Positions 47,302-56,055 of a stretch of 64,000 nucleotides of DNA are shown here, in pieces. Made by a program: the position numbers and the translations under genes. This DNA is from Dryocola boscaweniae (GTDB lineage Bacteria > Pseudomonadota > Gammaproteobacteria > Enterobacterales > Enterobacteriaceae), in NCBI RefSeq assembly GCF_025215095.1, contig NZ_JALHAP010000077.1:124001-188000 (forward strand), given 5' to 3'. The notes under the pieces are model-generated. The model was not told the origin of the DNA and did no database searches. It worked only from the letters and a program-made list of their open reading frames with translations. How positions within the stretch are numbered: position 1 is the first letter of the stretch; every line of letters starts with the position of its first letter.

Positions 47302-48645
47302 TTAAAATAACGTCATTACCAGCAGGTAACTCGCCACGCAGGCGCAGCTCACGCCGATTAAACCCGGCAGGATAAAGCTGTGGTTGATAATGAACTTGCC
47401 GATACGCGTAGTGCCGGAGCGGTCGAACCCAATACAGGCCAGGTCGCTTGGGTAGGTCGGCAGCACAAAGTACCCGTAGGATGCGGGGAAGAAAGCAATC
47501 AGCATTTTGGGCTCTACGCCCAGCATCAGGCCCATCGGGGCGACCGCCGTCAGGGCTGCAGCCTGGCTGTTAACCAGTTTTGATACCAGGAACAGTACGA
47601 TGGCATAAGTCCACGGATGGCTTTGCACCACGCCCTGCAACGCCATTTTCAGCTCTTCAAGGTGCGCCTGGAAAAACGTATCGCTCATCCACGCCACGCC
47701 GAAGACAGAGAAAATCGCCACCATCCCGGCTTTAAATACCGCGCCATTTGAGATAGCCGTCGCGTTCACCTTACACACGACAAGCATTACCGCGCCGGCA
47801 ATCAGCATCATCATCTGGATAACCAGATTCATTGACAGCGGTGCCATGGCGCCTTTCACCTCAAAGGCGGGACGCATCTGCGGCATCGCGCCCAGCAAAA
47901 CCACCACCAGAATCCCGGCGAAGAAAATCCACGTTGACCAATAAGCCTGTTTTGGAAAGGTCTGGTTCATCAACGTTTCGCTGCTGCCATAGATATATTC
48001 GCGCTGTTTTGGGTCGGCAATTTTTGCCTGAAACTCCGGGTCGTCTGCCAGATCTTTACCGCGACGCAGACTCCAGAGCGCGGCAATCAGCACGCCAAAG
48101 AGCGACGCGGGAACGGAGACTGAAAGAATTTCAAGGATGCCCCACGCTCGTCCAATCCCATGGCCCGCCGCCAGAATAGAGACCAGCGAAACCACGGCGA
48201 CGGAAACAGGAGACGCGGTGATCGCCATCTGCGAAGCGATAGAAGCCACGGCCATCGGGCGTTCCGGGCGGATGCCTTTTTTCAGCGCGATATCGCTAAT
48301 AATCGGGAACATGGTGTAGACCACATGCCCGGTACCGCACAGAAAAGTGAGCGTCCATGTGGTGAAGGGGGCGAGCAGGGTGATGTGTTGAGGATGTTTA
48401 CGCAGCAGGCGCTCGGCAAACTGCATCATTACGTTCAGGCCGCCCGCCGTTTGCAGCGTGGCGGCGCAGCCGATAACGGCGAGGATGGTAAGCATCACGT
48501 CAACCGGTGGCTTGCCCGGTTCGAGACCAAAGATAAAGGTTAAAATAAACAGTCCGATACCGCTGATTAACCCCAGCCCCATCCCGCCAAAGCGGGTACC
48601 AACCAGCAGACATAAAATGATGACGATGAATTCAAAGGCTATCAT
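47302..48645 (-). CDS. DcuA/DcuB-family C4-dicarboxylate transporter
   Basis: Inner membrane carrier of 447 residues, the Dcu length, with about 10-12 hydrophobic segments. EPGKPPVDVMLTILAV, FLCGTGHVVYT, RPERPMAVASI and LVSKLVNSQAAALTAV are Dcu hallmarks and FDRSGTTRIGKFIINHSFILPGLIG closes it. Dcu carriers exchange fumarate, succinate, malate or aspartate. Similarity is greatest to DcuB but it is divergent enough to be a separate paralogue. It stands alone, divergent from the chemoreceptor. Confidence 0.88.
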   Translation of the reverse strand: MIAFEFIVIILCLLVGTRFGGMGLGLISGIGLFILTFIFGLEPGKPPVDVMLTILAVIGCAATLQTAGGLNVMMQFAERLLRKHPQHITLLAPFTTWTLTFLCGTGHVVYTMFPIISDIALKKGIRPERPMAVASIASQMAITASPVSVAVVSLVSILAAGHGIGRAWGILEILSVSVPASLFGVLIAALWSLRRGKDLADDPEFQAKIADPKQREYIYGSSETLMNQTFPKQAYWSTWIFFAGILVVVLLGAMPQMRPAFEVKGAMAPLSMNLVIQMMMLIAGAVMLVVCKVNATAISNGAVFKAGMVAIFSVFGVAWMSDTFFQAHLEELKMALQGVVQSHPWTYAIVLFLVSKLVNSQAAALTAVAPMGLMLGVEPKMLIAFFPASYGYFVLPTYPSDLACIGFDRSGTTRIGKFIINHSFILPGLIGVSCACVASYLLVMTLF

Positions 48646-49091
48646 GGTAATTCCTTAAAATTTTCTAATGCGCAAAGCATTGCAAATTGTAAGGTTACTC
48701 ATTGAGACACAGATCTGATTTGTTAAAACATAATAAAAACAGATGGATATAACATTTTGTTAACAATGTGCAGGCTGGCGCTGCGCTTGCCATTGTGCAG
48801 GCGCCTGCGCGTTGGCGGATTTTAATTATTCACCTGTCCTGAATAGCCAATCCTGAAATCTTCCCGATACATTCCCGAAATAGAGCAGGGAATAACATCA
48901 GAACTTTATAAAACAGCACCTTAAAAATATTCTGGCGCTGATTATTTCCACAAGGGTTTCTATATAATTATCTCGTCTAAATATATGATCTATAATGTTT
49001 TATTTTCTGTTTTTCTGGCGTAAATAATTAAAGTTATTTTGGGGCTGGCCGTTAATTACCGTGAATGAGTAATTAACCCGGAAGGCAAAGC
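48646..49091. other. Dcu / chemoreceptor divergent region
   Basis: A 446-base AT-rich region with no supported gene. It contains a sigma28-type promoter at 49029-49055 for the chemoreceptor. No FNR box was found for the Dcu gene by eye. Confidence 0.5.
49029..49055 (+). promoter_or_regulatory. Sigma28 (FliA) promoter of the chemoreceptor
   Basis: TAAA (49029-49032), exactly 15 bases, then GCCGTTAA (49048-49055): 11 of 12 positions of TAAA-N15-GCCGATAA. The start codon lies 36 bases downstream. Confidence 0.8.
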
Positions 49092-50879
49092 ATGTTTAAC
49101 TCCATTCGCAGCAGAATTTTGATCGCCACTGTCTTAATTGTGGTATGTGCATTATCCGTAAATACCTTTATTAATTATTTGATTAGCAACTCAGCTAACA
49201 CGAAATCCATCAACAACACGCTCACTTCGCTTGCCGCAAGCCACACCGCGACGGTGGATCAGTGGATTGAAACTAAAGTGTCGCAAATCGCCTCTCTTGT
49301 GCCGCACGTTACCGATGCCGATCCTGTGCCGCTATTAACGCAGATTGCCGCCTCCGGCAATTTTATGAATGTGGATATAGGTTATCCGGATAAAAGGGAT
49401 ATCTCGTCCGATCCGTCAGGGATCCCACCGGGTTACGATCCCACTTCGCGCCCGTGGTATATCCAGGCCGTGGAAGCTAAAAAAGCGGTGGTGACCAATC
49501 CTTATCTTGATGTCACGACGCGTAAACTGATTGTCACCGTAGCGGCGCCGCGCATTGATAACGGCCAGTTGCTGGGCGTAGTGGAAGGGGACATTAATAT
49601 GGACGCGGTGATTGCCAATGTGCGCGCCATTCATCCTACTGAAGACAGTTTCGGCATGCTGATGGACGCTGACGGCACAATTATCGCGCATGCAGACGAA
49701 TCGCTGACGCTAAAACCGCTTTCTGAAATCGCGCCAGGCCTTAACCTTGCGCAATTGCTGCAGTCCAGAATACCTGTTCAGGCTGATATCGCGGGACGCG
49801 CGACCTTTATGATCGCTATGCCGGTAAAGGGCACCTCGTGGTTTATCGTCGTGGCTATGGATAAAGCGGAAGCCACCGCAAGCATGCGTTCGTTACTGTG
49901 GACGTCAACGGCATCGCTGTTTGTGCTGATTGCGCTTGCTGCTCTTATCGTCACGCTGATTACAAGACGCAGCATCGGCCCGCTGATTCGCGTGCGCGAA
50001 GCCATGGATTCTATCGCCGATGGCACGGAGGATTTAACCCGGCGCCTTAAAGTGGACGGCAAAGACGAGGTGGCGCAAATTGCCAGTGCGTTTAACCGTT
50101 TTGTGGACAAGCTCGCGGTAGTGATGAAATCCATTCGCAGCAGCAGCGAATCAGTGCGCATTGCCTCGCAAGAGATTGCCGCCGGGAATATCGACCTTTC
50201 ATCCCGCACGGAGTCCGCTGCCGCAAGTTTGCAGCAAACCTCCGCAGCGCTTGAGCAAATCTCCTCTACCGTGGCGCTCTCTGCCAGCGCCTCTCGCGAG
50301 GCGAATTCGGCGGTGCTGTCAGCCGCCCAGGTTGCGCAACGCGGCGGTGCATCGGTACGTGATGTGATTCAGACCATGAATGCCATTGAAGCGGCGTCGG
50401 AGAAAATTGGCAATATCATTGGCGTCATCGACGGTATCGCTTTTCAGACCAATATTCTTGCGCTTAACGCCTCGGTGGAGGCCGCTCGCGCAGGTGAGCA
50501 GGGTCGAGGTTTTGCCGTCGTCGCAAACGAAGTCCGCAACCTGGCAAGCCGCAGCGCAGAGGCGGCCAAAGAGATCAGAATGCTGATTAATACCACGGTG
50601 GCTAGCGTGTCGTCGGGGGCAAAACAGGTGCATCAAACCGGCGACACGATGCAGGAAATCGTCAGCAGCGTTTCATCGGTGACCACTATCATGGCTGAGA
50701 TTAACCAGGCGGCGGACGAACAAATGAAAGGCATCGCCGAAATAAATATAGCGGTGGTGCAGCTTGATACAATGGTGCAGCAGAATGCGGCGCTGGTGGA
50801 GGAGTCCACCTCGGCTTCCGCAGCGCTTACCGGCCAGGCAAGCGATCTGGCCGTTGCGGTAAATCAGTTCCGTCTTTAA
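49092..50879 (+). CDS. Methyl-accepting chemotaxis protein with dCache_1 sensor
   Basis: Chemoreceptor of 595 residues. A first membrane helix (about 9-30), a periplasmic double-Cache sensor (about 35-275), a second helix (about 273-293), a HAMP domain and a long signalling hairpin with the tip [33 protein letters not shown] (read in parts). In the distal-membrane Cache module Tyr115, Arg120, Trp122, Tyr123, Tyr138, Asp140 and Asp167 have the same spacing as the amino-acid-binding residues of Pseudomonas PctA. The C-terminus (VNQFRL) has no NWETF-type tether, so it depends on other receptors for adaptation enzymes. A sigma28 promoter lies upstream. Confidence 0.92.
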   Translation: MFNSIRSRILIATVLIVVCALSVNTFINYLISNSANTKSINNTLTSLAASHTATVDQWIETKVSQIASLVPHVTDADPVPLLTQIAASGNFMNVDIGYPDKRDISSDPSGIPPGYDPTSRPWYIQAVEAKKAVVTNPYLDVTTRKLIVTVAAPRIDNGQLLGVVEGDINMDAVIANVRAIHPTEDSFGMLMDADGTIIAHADESLTLKPLSEIAPGLNLAQLLQSRIPVQADIAGRATFMIAMPVKGTSWFIVVAMDKAEATASMRSLLWTSTASLFVLIALAALIVTLITRRSIGPLIRVREAMDSIADGTEDLTRRLKVDGKDEVAQIASAFNRFVDKLAVVMKSIRSSSESVRIASQEIAAGNIDLSSRTESAAASLQQTSAALEQISSTVALSASASREANSAVLSAAQVAQRGGASVRDVIQTMNAIEAASEKIGNIIGVIDGIAFQTNILALNASVEAARAGEQGRGFAVVANEVRNLASRSAEAAKEIRMLINTTVASVSSGAKQVHQTGDTMQEIVSSVSSVTTIMAEINQAADEQMKGIAEINIAVVQLDTMVQQNAALVEESTSASAALTGQASDLAVAVNQFRL

Positions 50880-50902
50880 CGTCAAACATCCAACAATAAA
50901 AA

Positions 50903-50920
50903 ACCCGGCGCGAGCCGGGT
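50903..50920. terminator. Hairpin between chemoreceptor and ftnB
   Basis: ACCCGGC GCGA GCCGGGT preceded by an A-run; on the minus strand it is followed by T residues, so it works best as the ftnB terminator and may also end the chemoreceptor transcript. Confidence 0.7.
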
Positions 50921-50945
50921 AAGCACTACCCGGAAAATACATTGC

Positions 50946-51449
50946 TCAGTGCTGCTGGTGGCAGACCAGGTTAGTCAGGTGCTGGTCGGTCTGCGCCATG
51001 CACAGGCCGGCTTTGCGCGCGTTACGTACTTCATCAAGGAGAGTATTGAGCAGCAAGCCGTCCTGCTGCTGCTCGCTTTGTACGGACTGCAAAAAGAACA
51101 GCGTTCTGTAATCGTTCAGGGCCTTAGCTTCATCCGTAAGCTGAGTCAGGGTTTTGCTACGCTGCTGATGATCGGCAAGAGTTTGCTGGAACAAGGCTTC
51201 AAGCGAGTCGCATTTGCTTTGCGGCGTTTCTATTTCACCAACAATGGGATTGCCGCCAGCCTGTTTCATAAAATTAAATACGCGCATCATTTGTGTGACG
51301 TTACTTTGTGCCTGGTGACGCAAAAATGCCGCCGTGCCGATTAAATTTTTTTCAACGCACCATGCGCTAAGCTGGAGATAAAGATTTGATGTATAAAATC
51401 CACCGTTCATTTGTTCGTTAAGTTTCTGAACCATTCCCGGGACCGCCAT
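50946..51449 (-). CDS. ftnB: Ferritin-like protein FtnB
   Basis: A 167-residue ferritin-family protein equal in length to E. coli Ftn[23 protein letters not shown] and [20 protein letters not shown] match. The glutamates of the FtnA ferroxidase centre are partly replaced (AQSNVTQMM for AQEEMEHM), as is typical of FtnB, whose role lies in iron supply for Fe-S repair and virulence in Salmonella rather than bulk storage. Confidence 0.93.
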   Translation of the reverse strand: MAVPGMVQKLNEQMNGGFYTSNLYLQLSAWCVEKNLIGTAAFLRHQAQSNVTQMMRVFNFMKQAGGNPIVGEIETPQSKCDSLEALFQQTLADHQQRSKTLTQLTDEAKALNDYRTLFFLQSVQSEQQQDGLLLNTLLDEVRNARKAGLCMAQTDQHLTNLVCHQQH

Positions 51450-51838
51450 AATAATCTCCTTATCTGTTCGACTGAATAAACATACACGTGCGAAATAAAA
51501 CGCGTGTTATATGAATAACGACAGAGTAGTAAGCCGCTGTTCTTCCTGAACAATACCCAGAATTTAAGGTAAATCGGAGCTTGTAAAAAGAATACCTCTT
51601 TTAAGGTATGCAGCAAACTCTTAAATTTACCGTTTTACCCTTTCTTACATCTTTTCAGGTTTCGGAATAATTTATTAATCGACGTCGCGGTGAATTTCGC
51701 AAGGGTATTCTTGCAGGAAGTTAACGCAGGGATATATTTCTCTTATTCTCGACATTCGCTGAAATAGAGATTATTTGCTCTGCATCAATTTTAAATAAAT
51801 TTAAGCTTTCGCCGCTTTAAGAAGAAATGATTCAGACA
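51450..51838. other. ftnB upstream region
   Basis: A 389-base AT-rich stretch between the ftnB start and the AraC-family gene's stop codon. No gene, tRNA or clear hairpin terminator was seen. It should contain the ftnB promoter. Confidence 0.45.
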
Positions 51839-52693
51839 CTAAACAGGGAAACGCTGACGGCTCGCCTTTCTGTACTGCAGCGGCGTCTGGTGCATCATCT
51901 TTTTAAAACAGGTAATAAAATACGTCACTTCGCTGAAGCCTACCGCCAGTGCAATCTCATCGATGCTGTTTGCGGTGGTGCGCAGCAGATCGCAACTGCG
52001 TTTTATTCGTCGCGTAAGCAGATATTCATGAATGCTGCCCCCTGTCTGCTGGCGGAACACTCTTGAGGTATAGCTGCGCGAAAGTCCTATGGCGCAGGCC
52101 AGCTCGTCCAGCGAGAATTTCTCGGAATAGTGATTTTCCACCCAGTTCATAATACGCGAGGCAACCGTCTGCGGTTTAGGTACGAAAGGCTGCGGCTGGG
52201 CGGGTAAAAAGGCCATGATTTGCATCACCAGAAAGGCGACTTCGCTGGCGGACATCTGACTGCTGGCATCAAGGCTATCAAACTGGACCAGGATCGTTTC
52301 CATAAATTCCGCCCGCTCGCTTAAATCATAAACCTGCGCGGGAACGTTGCTTGCCGCAAGCGCAGCAAACTGGCCCTGCTGGCGAGGAAAGCCATTCAGC
52401 GCGCTTTCTACCACGGATTGTTCAATATGCATGGTGGTGCGGTGGTACTGATTTTTCTCACTGTCATCTACGTGTACTTTATGCAGACGAAACGGCGGAA
52501 AGATGAACAAACGTCCGGGGCGGGCGGTGTAAGGCTGATTATCCACCACCACAATACCGTAGCCTTTCGAGATATAGAGCAGCTCCACACATTGATGCCA
52601 GTGATAGTAAGCCGCGCTAGTCGACCACATGCGGTTGAAGGAAATAACCCGGCTGTCGAGGGTGATTCGCTCAAGCAATTGGGGTTCGCTCAT
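51839..52693 (-). CDS. AraC-family regulator of the GH88 operon
   Basis: Regulator of 284 residues with an N-terminal cupin sensor (about 20-110; HWHQCVELLYISKGYG, RPGRLFIFPPFRLHKV) and two C-terminal helix-turn-helix motifs (about 185-280; FSLDELACAIGLSRSYTSRVFRQ in two parts, VGFSEVTYFITCFKKMM). It is divergent from the DUF2264-MFS-GH88 operon across 227 bases, the usual arrangement of a local sugar-responsive activator. The inducer is presumably an intermediate of that pathway. Confidence 0.88.
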   Translation of the reverse strand: MSEPQLLERITLDSRVISFNRMWSTSAAYYHWHQCVELLYISKGYGIVVVDNQPYTARPGRLFIFPPFRLHKVHVDDSEKNQYHRTTMHIEQSVVESALNGFPRQQGQFAALAASNVPAQVYDLSERAEFMETILVQFDSLDASSQMSASEVAFLVMQIMAFLPAQPQPFVPKPQTVASRIMNWVENHYSEKFSLDELACAIGLSRSYTSRVFRQQTGGSIHEYLLTRRIKRSCDLLRTTANSIDEIALAVGFSEVTYFITCFKKMMHQTPLQYRKASRQRFPV

Positions 52694-52773
52694 TTTTCCT
52701 CAAGACAATAGATTTAAATTTTTACGCCACGGTTTGCAATTTATTACCGCCGCGCAACAAAAAATCCAGTAAA

Positions 52774-52792
52774 AATGAAATGGCGGTTTAAA
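52774..52792 (+). promoter_or_regulatory. KdgR-like operator before the DUF2264 operon
   Basis: AATGAAATGGCGGTTTAAA agrees at 15 of 18 informative positions with the KdgR consensus AATRAAAYRNYRTTTYATT, with an intact left half. It lies two bases from a CRP core. Confidence 0.45.
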
Positions 52793-52794
52793 AA

Positions 52795-52810
52795 TGTGAG
52801 CCTGCTCACT
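52795..52810 (+). promoter_or_regulatory. CRP-binding site before the DUF2264 operon
   Basis: TGTGAGCCTGCTCACT matches TGTGA-N6-TCACA at nine of ten core positions. It sits midway in the divergent region and could serve both the AraC gene and the operon. Confidence 0.75.
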
Positions 52811-52920
52811 CGGTGCAGGATTTAAAAGCGGCTACTCTTTGCCCCGACGTCACCGACATCTCTGTAGAAGAGCCCAATAACAATAACTTATCTGATTCTC
52901 GTTATTGACGGGAGGACATC

Positions 52921-54765
52921 TTGCAACCTGAAAATATTACGCTGGCCAATCCTTTGCGGTCCCGAAATGATATCCGGCAACTGATTAATGAATTATTGAA
53001 TGCCGTAACGCCATTTTTTAAAAAAGACGCCAGCCGGGTGGATCTCGCCAACTTCACGGCGCATTACGGGCAGCGGGTGGCGAATATGGAAACTTTCTCG
53101 CGGCTGCTGTGGGGCGTCACGCCTTTACTTGCCGGTGGAAGTGAGCCGGAACAGTTTTCTTTTTATATTCAGGCGATAAAAAACGGCACCAACCCCCAGC
53201 ATGCGGATTACTGGGGAGAAGTCGACCCGTACGATCAGCGCATTGTGGAAATGGCCGCCTATGGTTTACTGCTGGCGCTGGCTCATGAAACGGTGCTGGC
53301 GCATTTCAACGAGCAGGAAAAAACTCATCTCTGGCGCTGGCTAAAACAGAGCGAAAGCCAGGCGATTCCGGACAATAACTGGCATTTCTTCCCGATCCTG
53401 GTGCAGGTTGGTTTCCACAAGGCCGGTATGGCCACCCATCCGCAGGCGCTGGAAAAGCATTTTGCCGCCATGGAACACTATTATCTTGGCGAAGGCTGGT
53501 ATTCCGACGGGCCGGGTCGTCCGCGTGATTACTATATTTCCATGGGCTTTCACTTCTACGGGCTGATTTACGCGAAGCTGATGGAGAAAGCAGACCCGGG
53601 ACGCTGCGCTGAACTACGCCGCCGGGCAACGCTTTTCGCCGCTGACTTTATCCACTTCTTCGCTGAGGACGGCGCTGCCGTTCCCTTTGGCCGCAGCCTG
53701 ACTTACCGCTTTGCCCAGGCGGCATTCTGGAGCGCGGCTGCTTTCGCAGGTTTAGAGGTGTATTCGCCAGGGGTCGTCAAAGGGATCGTGCTGCGGCATT
53801 TACGCTGGTGGATGAAGCAGCCGCTGTTCGACAGGGACGGCGTGTTAAGCGTGGGGTATAGCTACCCGAACCTGATCATGGCGGAAGATTACAACGCGCC
53901 GGGTTCCCCCTACTGGGGACTGAAAACCATGCTGGTGCTGGCGCTTAACGATAGCGATCCGTTCTGGCAGGCGCAGGAATTATCGCTGCCGGCGCTTAAC
54001 GCAGAGCACAGCATTCCGCAGGCCGATCAGATTCTGGTGCGCCAACCCGGTCATTTATGGATGCTCACTTCCGGCCAGCTTGAGCTGAATAACTTCGTCA
54101 ATACCGAAGCCAAATACTGCAAGTTTGCCTATTCAACCCGCTTTGGATTTACCGTCGAGCGCGGCCGCTACGGGCTTTCGCACGCCGCTGCGGATTCAAT
54201 GTTACTGCTGTCCGAAAAGGATAATTACTGGCGCGGGCGACGCGACTGCGCCTGTGTTAAGACGGCGGACGGCATGATTTACAGTCGCTGGCAGCCCTGG
54301 CATGACGTGACTATTGATACCTGGCTGCTGCCGCTCGGCGACTGGCAGGTGCGCGTGCATCACATTCATTCAGCGCGAAATCTTGATACGGCAGAGGGCG
54401 GCTTTAGCCAGCCTAATCGTCCGCACCCCCTGGTCGAAACCGGGCCGGGCAGTTGCCAGCTCACCACAGCTTCAGATATCAGCGCCATTTTCTGTCTCAG
54501 TCCCCACTCTCGTCGCGGCGAAGAGCTCTTAACGCCGCCAAACAGCAATGTTTTGTTTGCCGAACGTGCGGCTGTTCCGCTGCTGCGCGGAGAACTAACG
54601 GCAGGAAAAGATCTGCTGATAAGCGCCGTCTGGGCGGGAGAGTCGGCAGACTTCAACGCGCAGCTTTGCCCGCAGGCCATCATCCGCGATGACGTTGTAC
54701 GCCTCGTGACGGCTAACCATGAAAAACGCCTGACCCTGACTGATTTGCCGGAGATATCCGTATGA
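52921..54765 (+). CDS. DUF2264-family protein, probable carbohydrate-active enzyme
   Basis: A 614-residue protein with no signal peptide or membrane helix, so cytoplasmic. Residues about 20-380 form the DUF2264 domain, rich in aromatic and helical repeats (GLLLALAHE, NNWHFFPILVQVGFHKAG, YYLGEGWYSDGPGRPRDYY), suggesting an alpha/alpha toroid. The C-terminal third looks like beta-sandwich. The start is TTG at 52921 with GGGAGG at 52910-52915. It overlaps the symporter gene by four bases and precedes GH88, so it probably acts on the imported oligosaccharide. The reaction is unknown; the fold suggests a lyase or hydrolase, by inference only. Confidence 0.82.
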   Translation: MQPENITLANPLRSRNDIRQLINELLNAVTPFFKKDASRVDLANFTAHYGQRVANMETFSRLLWGVTPLLAGGSEPEQFSFYIQAIKNGTNPQHADYWGEVDPYDQRIVEMAAYGLLLALAHETVLAHFNEQEKTHLWRWLKQSESQAIPDNNWHFFPILVQVGFHKAGMATHPQALEKHFAAMEHYYLGEGWYSDGPGRPRDYYISMGFHFYGLIYAKLMEKADPGRCAELRRRATLFAADFIHFFAEDGAAVPFGRSLTYRFAQAAFWSAAAFAGLEVYSPGVVKGIVLRHLRWWMKQPLFDRDGVLSVGYSYPNLIMAEDYNAPGSPYWGLKTMLVLALNDSDPFWQAQELSLPALNAEHSIPQADQILVRQPGHLWMLTSGQLELNNFVNTEAKYCKFAYSTRFGFTVERGRYGLSHAAADSMLLLSEKDNYWRGRRDCACVKTADGMIYSRWQPWHDVTIDTWLLPLGDWQVRVHHIHSARNLDTAEGGFSQPNRPHPLVETGPGSCQLTTASDISAIFCLSPHSRRGEELLTPPNSNVLFAERAAVPLLRGELTAGKDLLISAVWAGESADFNAQLCPQAIIRDDVVRLVTANHEKRLTLTDLPEISV

Positions 54766-56042
54766 CGACTTCAACGCCCGTGCGCACCGCGCAGATAAAA
54801 ATGAGCAGTTTTATCTTCCTTTACTTCTTTACCTGGTCGTCGAGCTTCGGACTTTACGCCCTGTGGCTCAGCCAAAAGGTTGGCCTCGACAGCATCACCA
54901 TCGGCAGCGTATTTGCCATTAACGGCGTGTTCGCCGTTATCTTAAAACCGGTTTACGGCTACATCATGGACAAAATCGGCATGAGCAAATGGCTGCTCTA
55001 TTTTGTCTGCGCCGTATCGGCCCTGATGGCGCCGTTCTTCGTCACCGTTTATCAACCGCTGCTGTTAAGCCATACCACGGTGGGCATTATCATCGGGGCG
55101 CTTTATCTCAGCCTTGGCTGGTATGCAGGCGTTGCCGCATCCGAATCCTACGCCGACCGTTTCAGCCGCTTATACGGGCTGGAGTTTGGCCGCATCCGGA
55201 TGTGGGGATCGCTCGGCTGGGCCATGGCCGCCTCGGTTTCCGGACTGCTGTTTAACTTCACCCCGCTGGCGAACTTCCTCGTCAGCAGCGCGACCTCCGT
55301 GTTGATGCTGCTGGTGCTGATTAGCCTGAAGATTGGCGACGATCGGCTACGTAATAACAACGTTATTTCAGCAAACAAAATCGTCTTTGCCGACGTGCTG
55401 ATGCTGCTGAAAAACCGCAAATTCTGGATGTTCAGCCTGTATGTCGCGGGCGTGGCCTGGATGATGTTTGTCGCCGAGCAGCAGTTCCCGCGCTACTTCG
55501 TCTCATTCTTTGATACCAAAGAGCAGGGCAACGCCTGGTATGGCTACCTCAGCACCGTGCAGTCCGGCACCGAGTTCGTCATGATGATGTTTATCCCGCT
55601 GCTGGTTAACCACTACGGCGCAAAACGGGGGCTGCTGCTGTGCGGCTGTGTGGTAGGGGCTCGCCTGATTGCCTCCGGCCTTACCACCGACCCGGTCATT
55701 ATTTCGATTATTAAGCCGCTTTACGGCATCGAAATCTCGCTGCTGCTGATCTCCGTCTTCAAATACATCGCCGAACATTTCCACAAGAAAATCAACGCCA
55801 CTATGTACCTGCTGGGCTACCAGGCGATGATTTATGTCGGCTCAGTGGTGGTAGCCCCTCCGGCAGGCTACCTCTACGACAAAATCGGCTTTGAGCATAC
55901 CTACCTGATGATGGGCTGTTGCGCGCTGCTGTTTACCTTAATTTCCGCTTTCACTCTCTCGCGCTGCCAGTCGAAACGCGACGAGTCCCGAAACTTTTCC
56001 CCAACGCTGGGCGCCGCCCCGGTTGAACCGGCCAAACACTAA
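54762..56042 (+). CDS. Oligosaccharide:H+ symporter (LacY/OHS-type MFS)
   Basis: Major facilitator of 426 residues with 12 predicted helices. SFIFLYFFTWSSSFGLYALWL and KPVYGYIMDKIGMSKWLLY fit the LacY/RafB/CscB type, and the last loops contain GYLYDKIGFEHTYLMMG. It starts inside the end of the DUF2264 gene (ATGA) and is 13 bases from GH88, so it should import the substrate of this operon. Given GH88, an unsaturated glucuronyl disaccharide is the most likely cargo, by inference. Confidence 0.88.
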   Translation: MTTSTPVRTAQIKMSSFIFLYFFTWSSSFGLYALWLSQKVGLDSITIGSVFAINGVFAVILKPVYGYIMDKIGMSKWLLYFVCAVSALMAPFFVTVYQPLLLSHTTVGIIIGALYLSLGWYAGVAASESYADRFSRLYGLEFGRIRMWGSLGWAMAASVSGLLFNFTPLANFLVSSATSVLMLLVLISLKIGDDRLRNNNVISANKIVFADVLMLLKNRKFWMFSLYVAGVAWMMFVAEQQFPRYFVSFFDTKEQGNAWYGYLSTVQSGTEFVMMMFIPLLVNHYGAKRGLLLCGCVVGARLIASGLTTDPVIISIIKPLYGIEISLLLISVFKYIAEHFHKKINATMYLLGYQAMIYVGSVVVAPPAGYLYDKIGFEHTYLMMGCCALLFTLISAFTLSRCQSKRDESRNFSPTLGAAPVEPAKH

Positions 56043-56055
56043 TTCAGGAGTTGTT

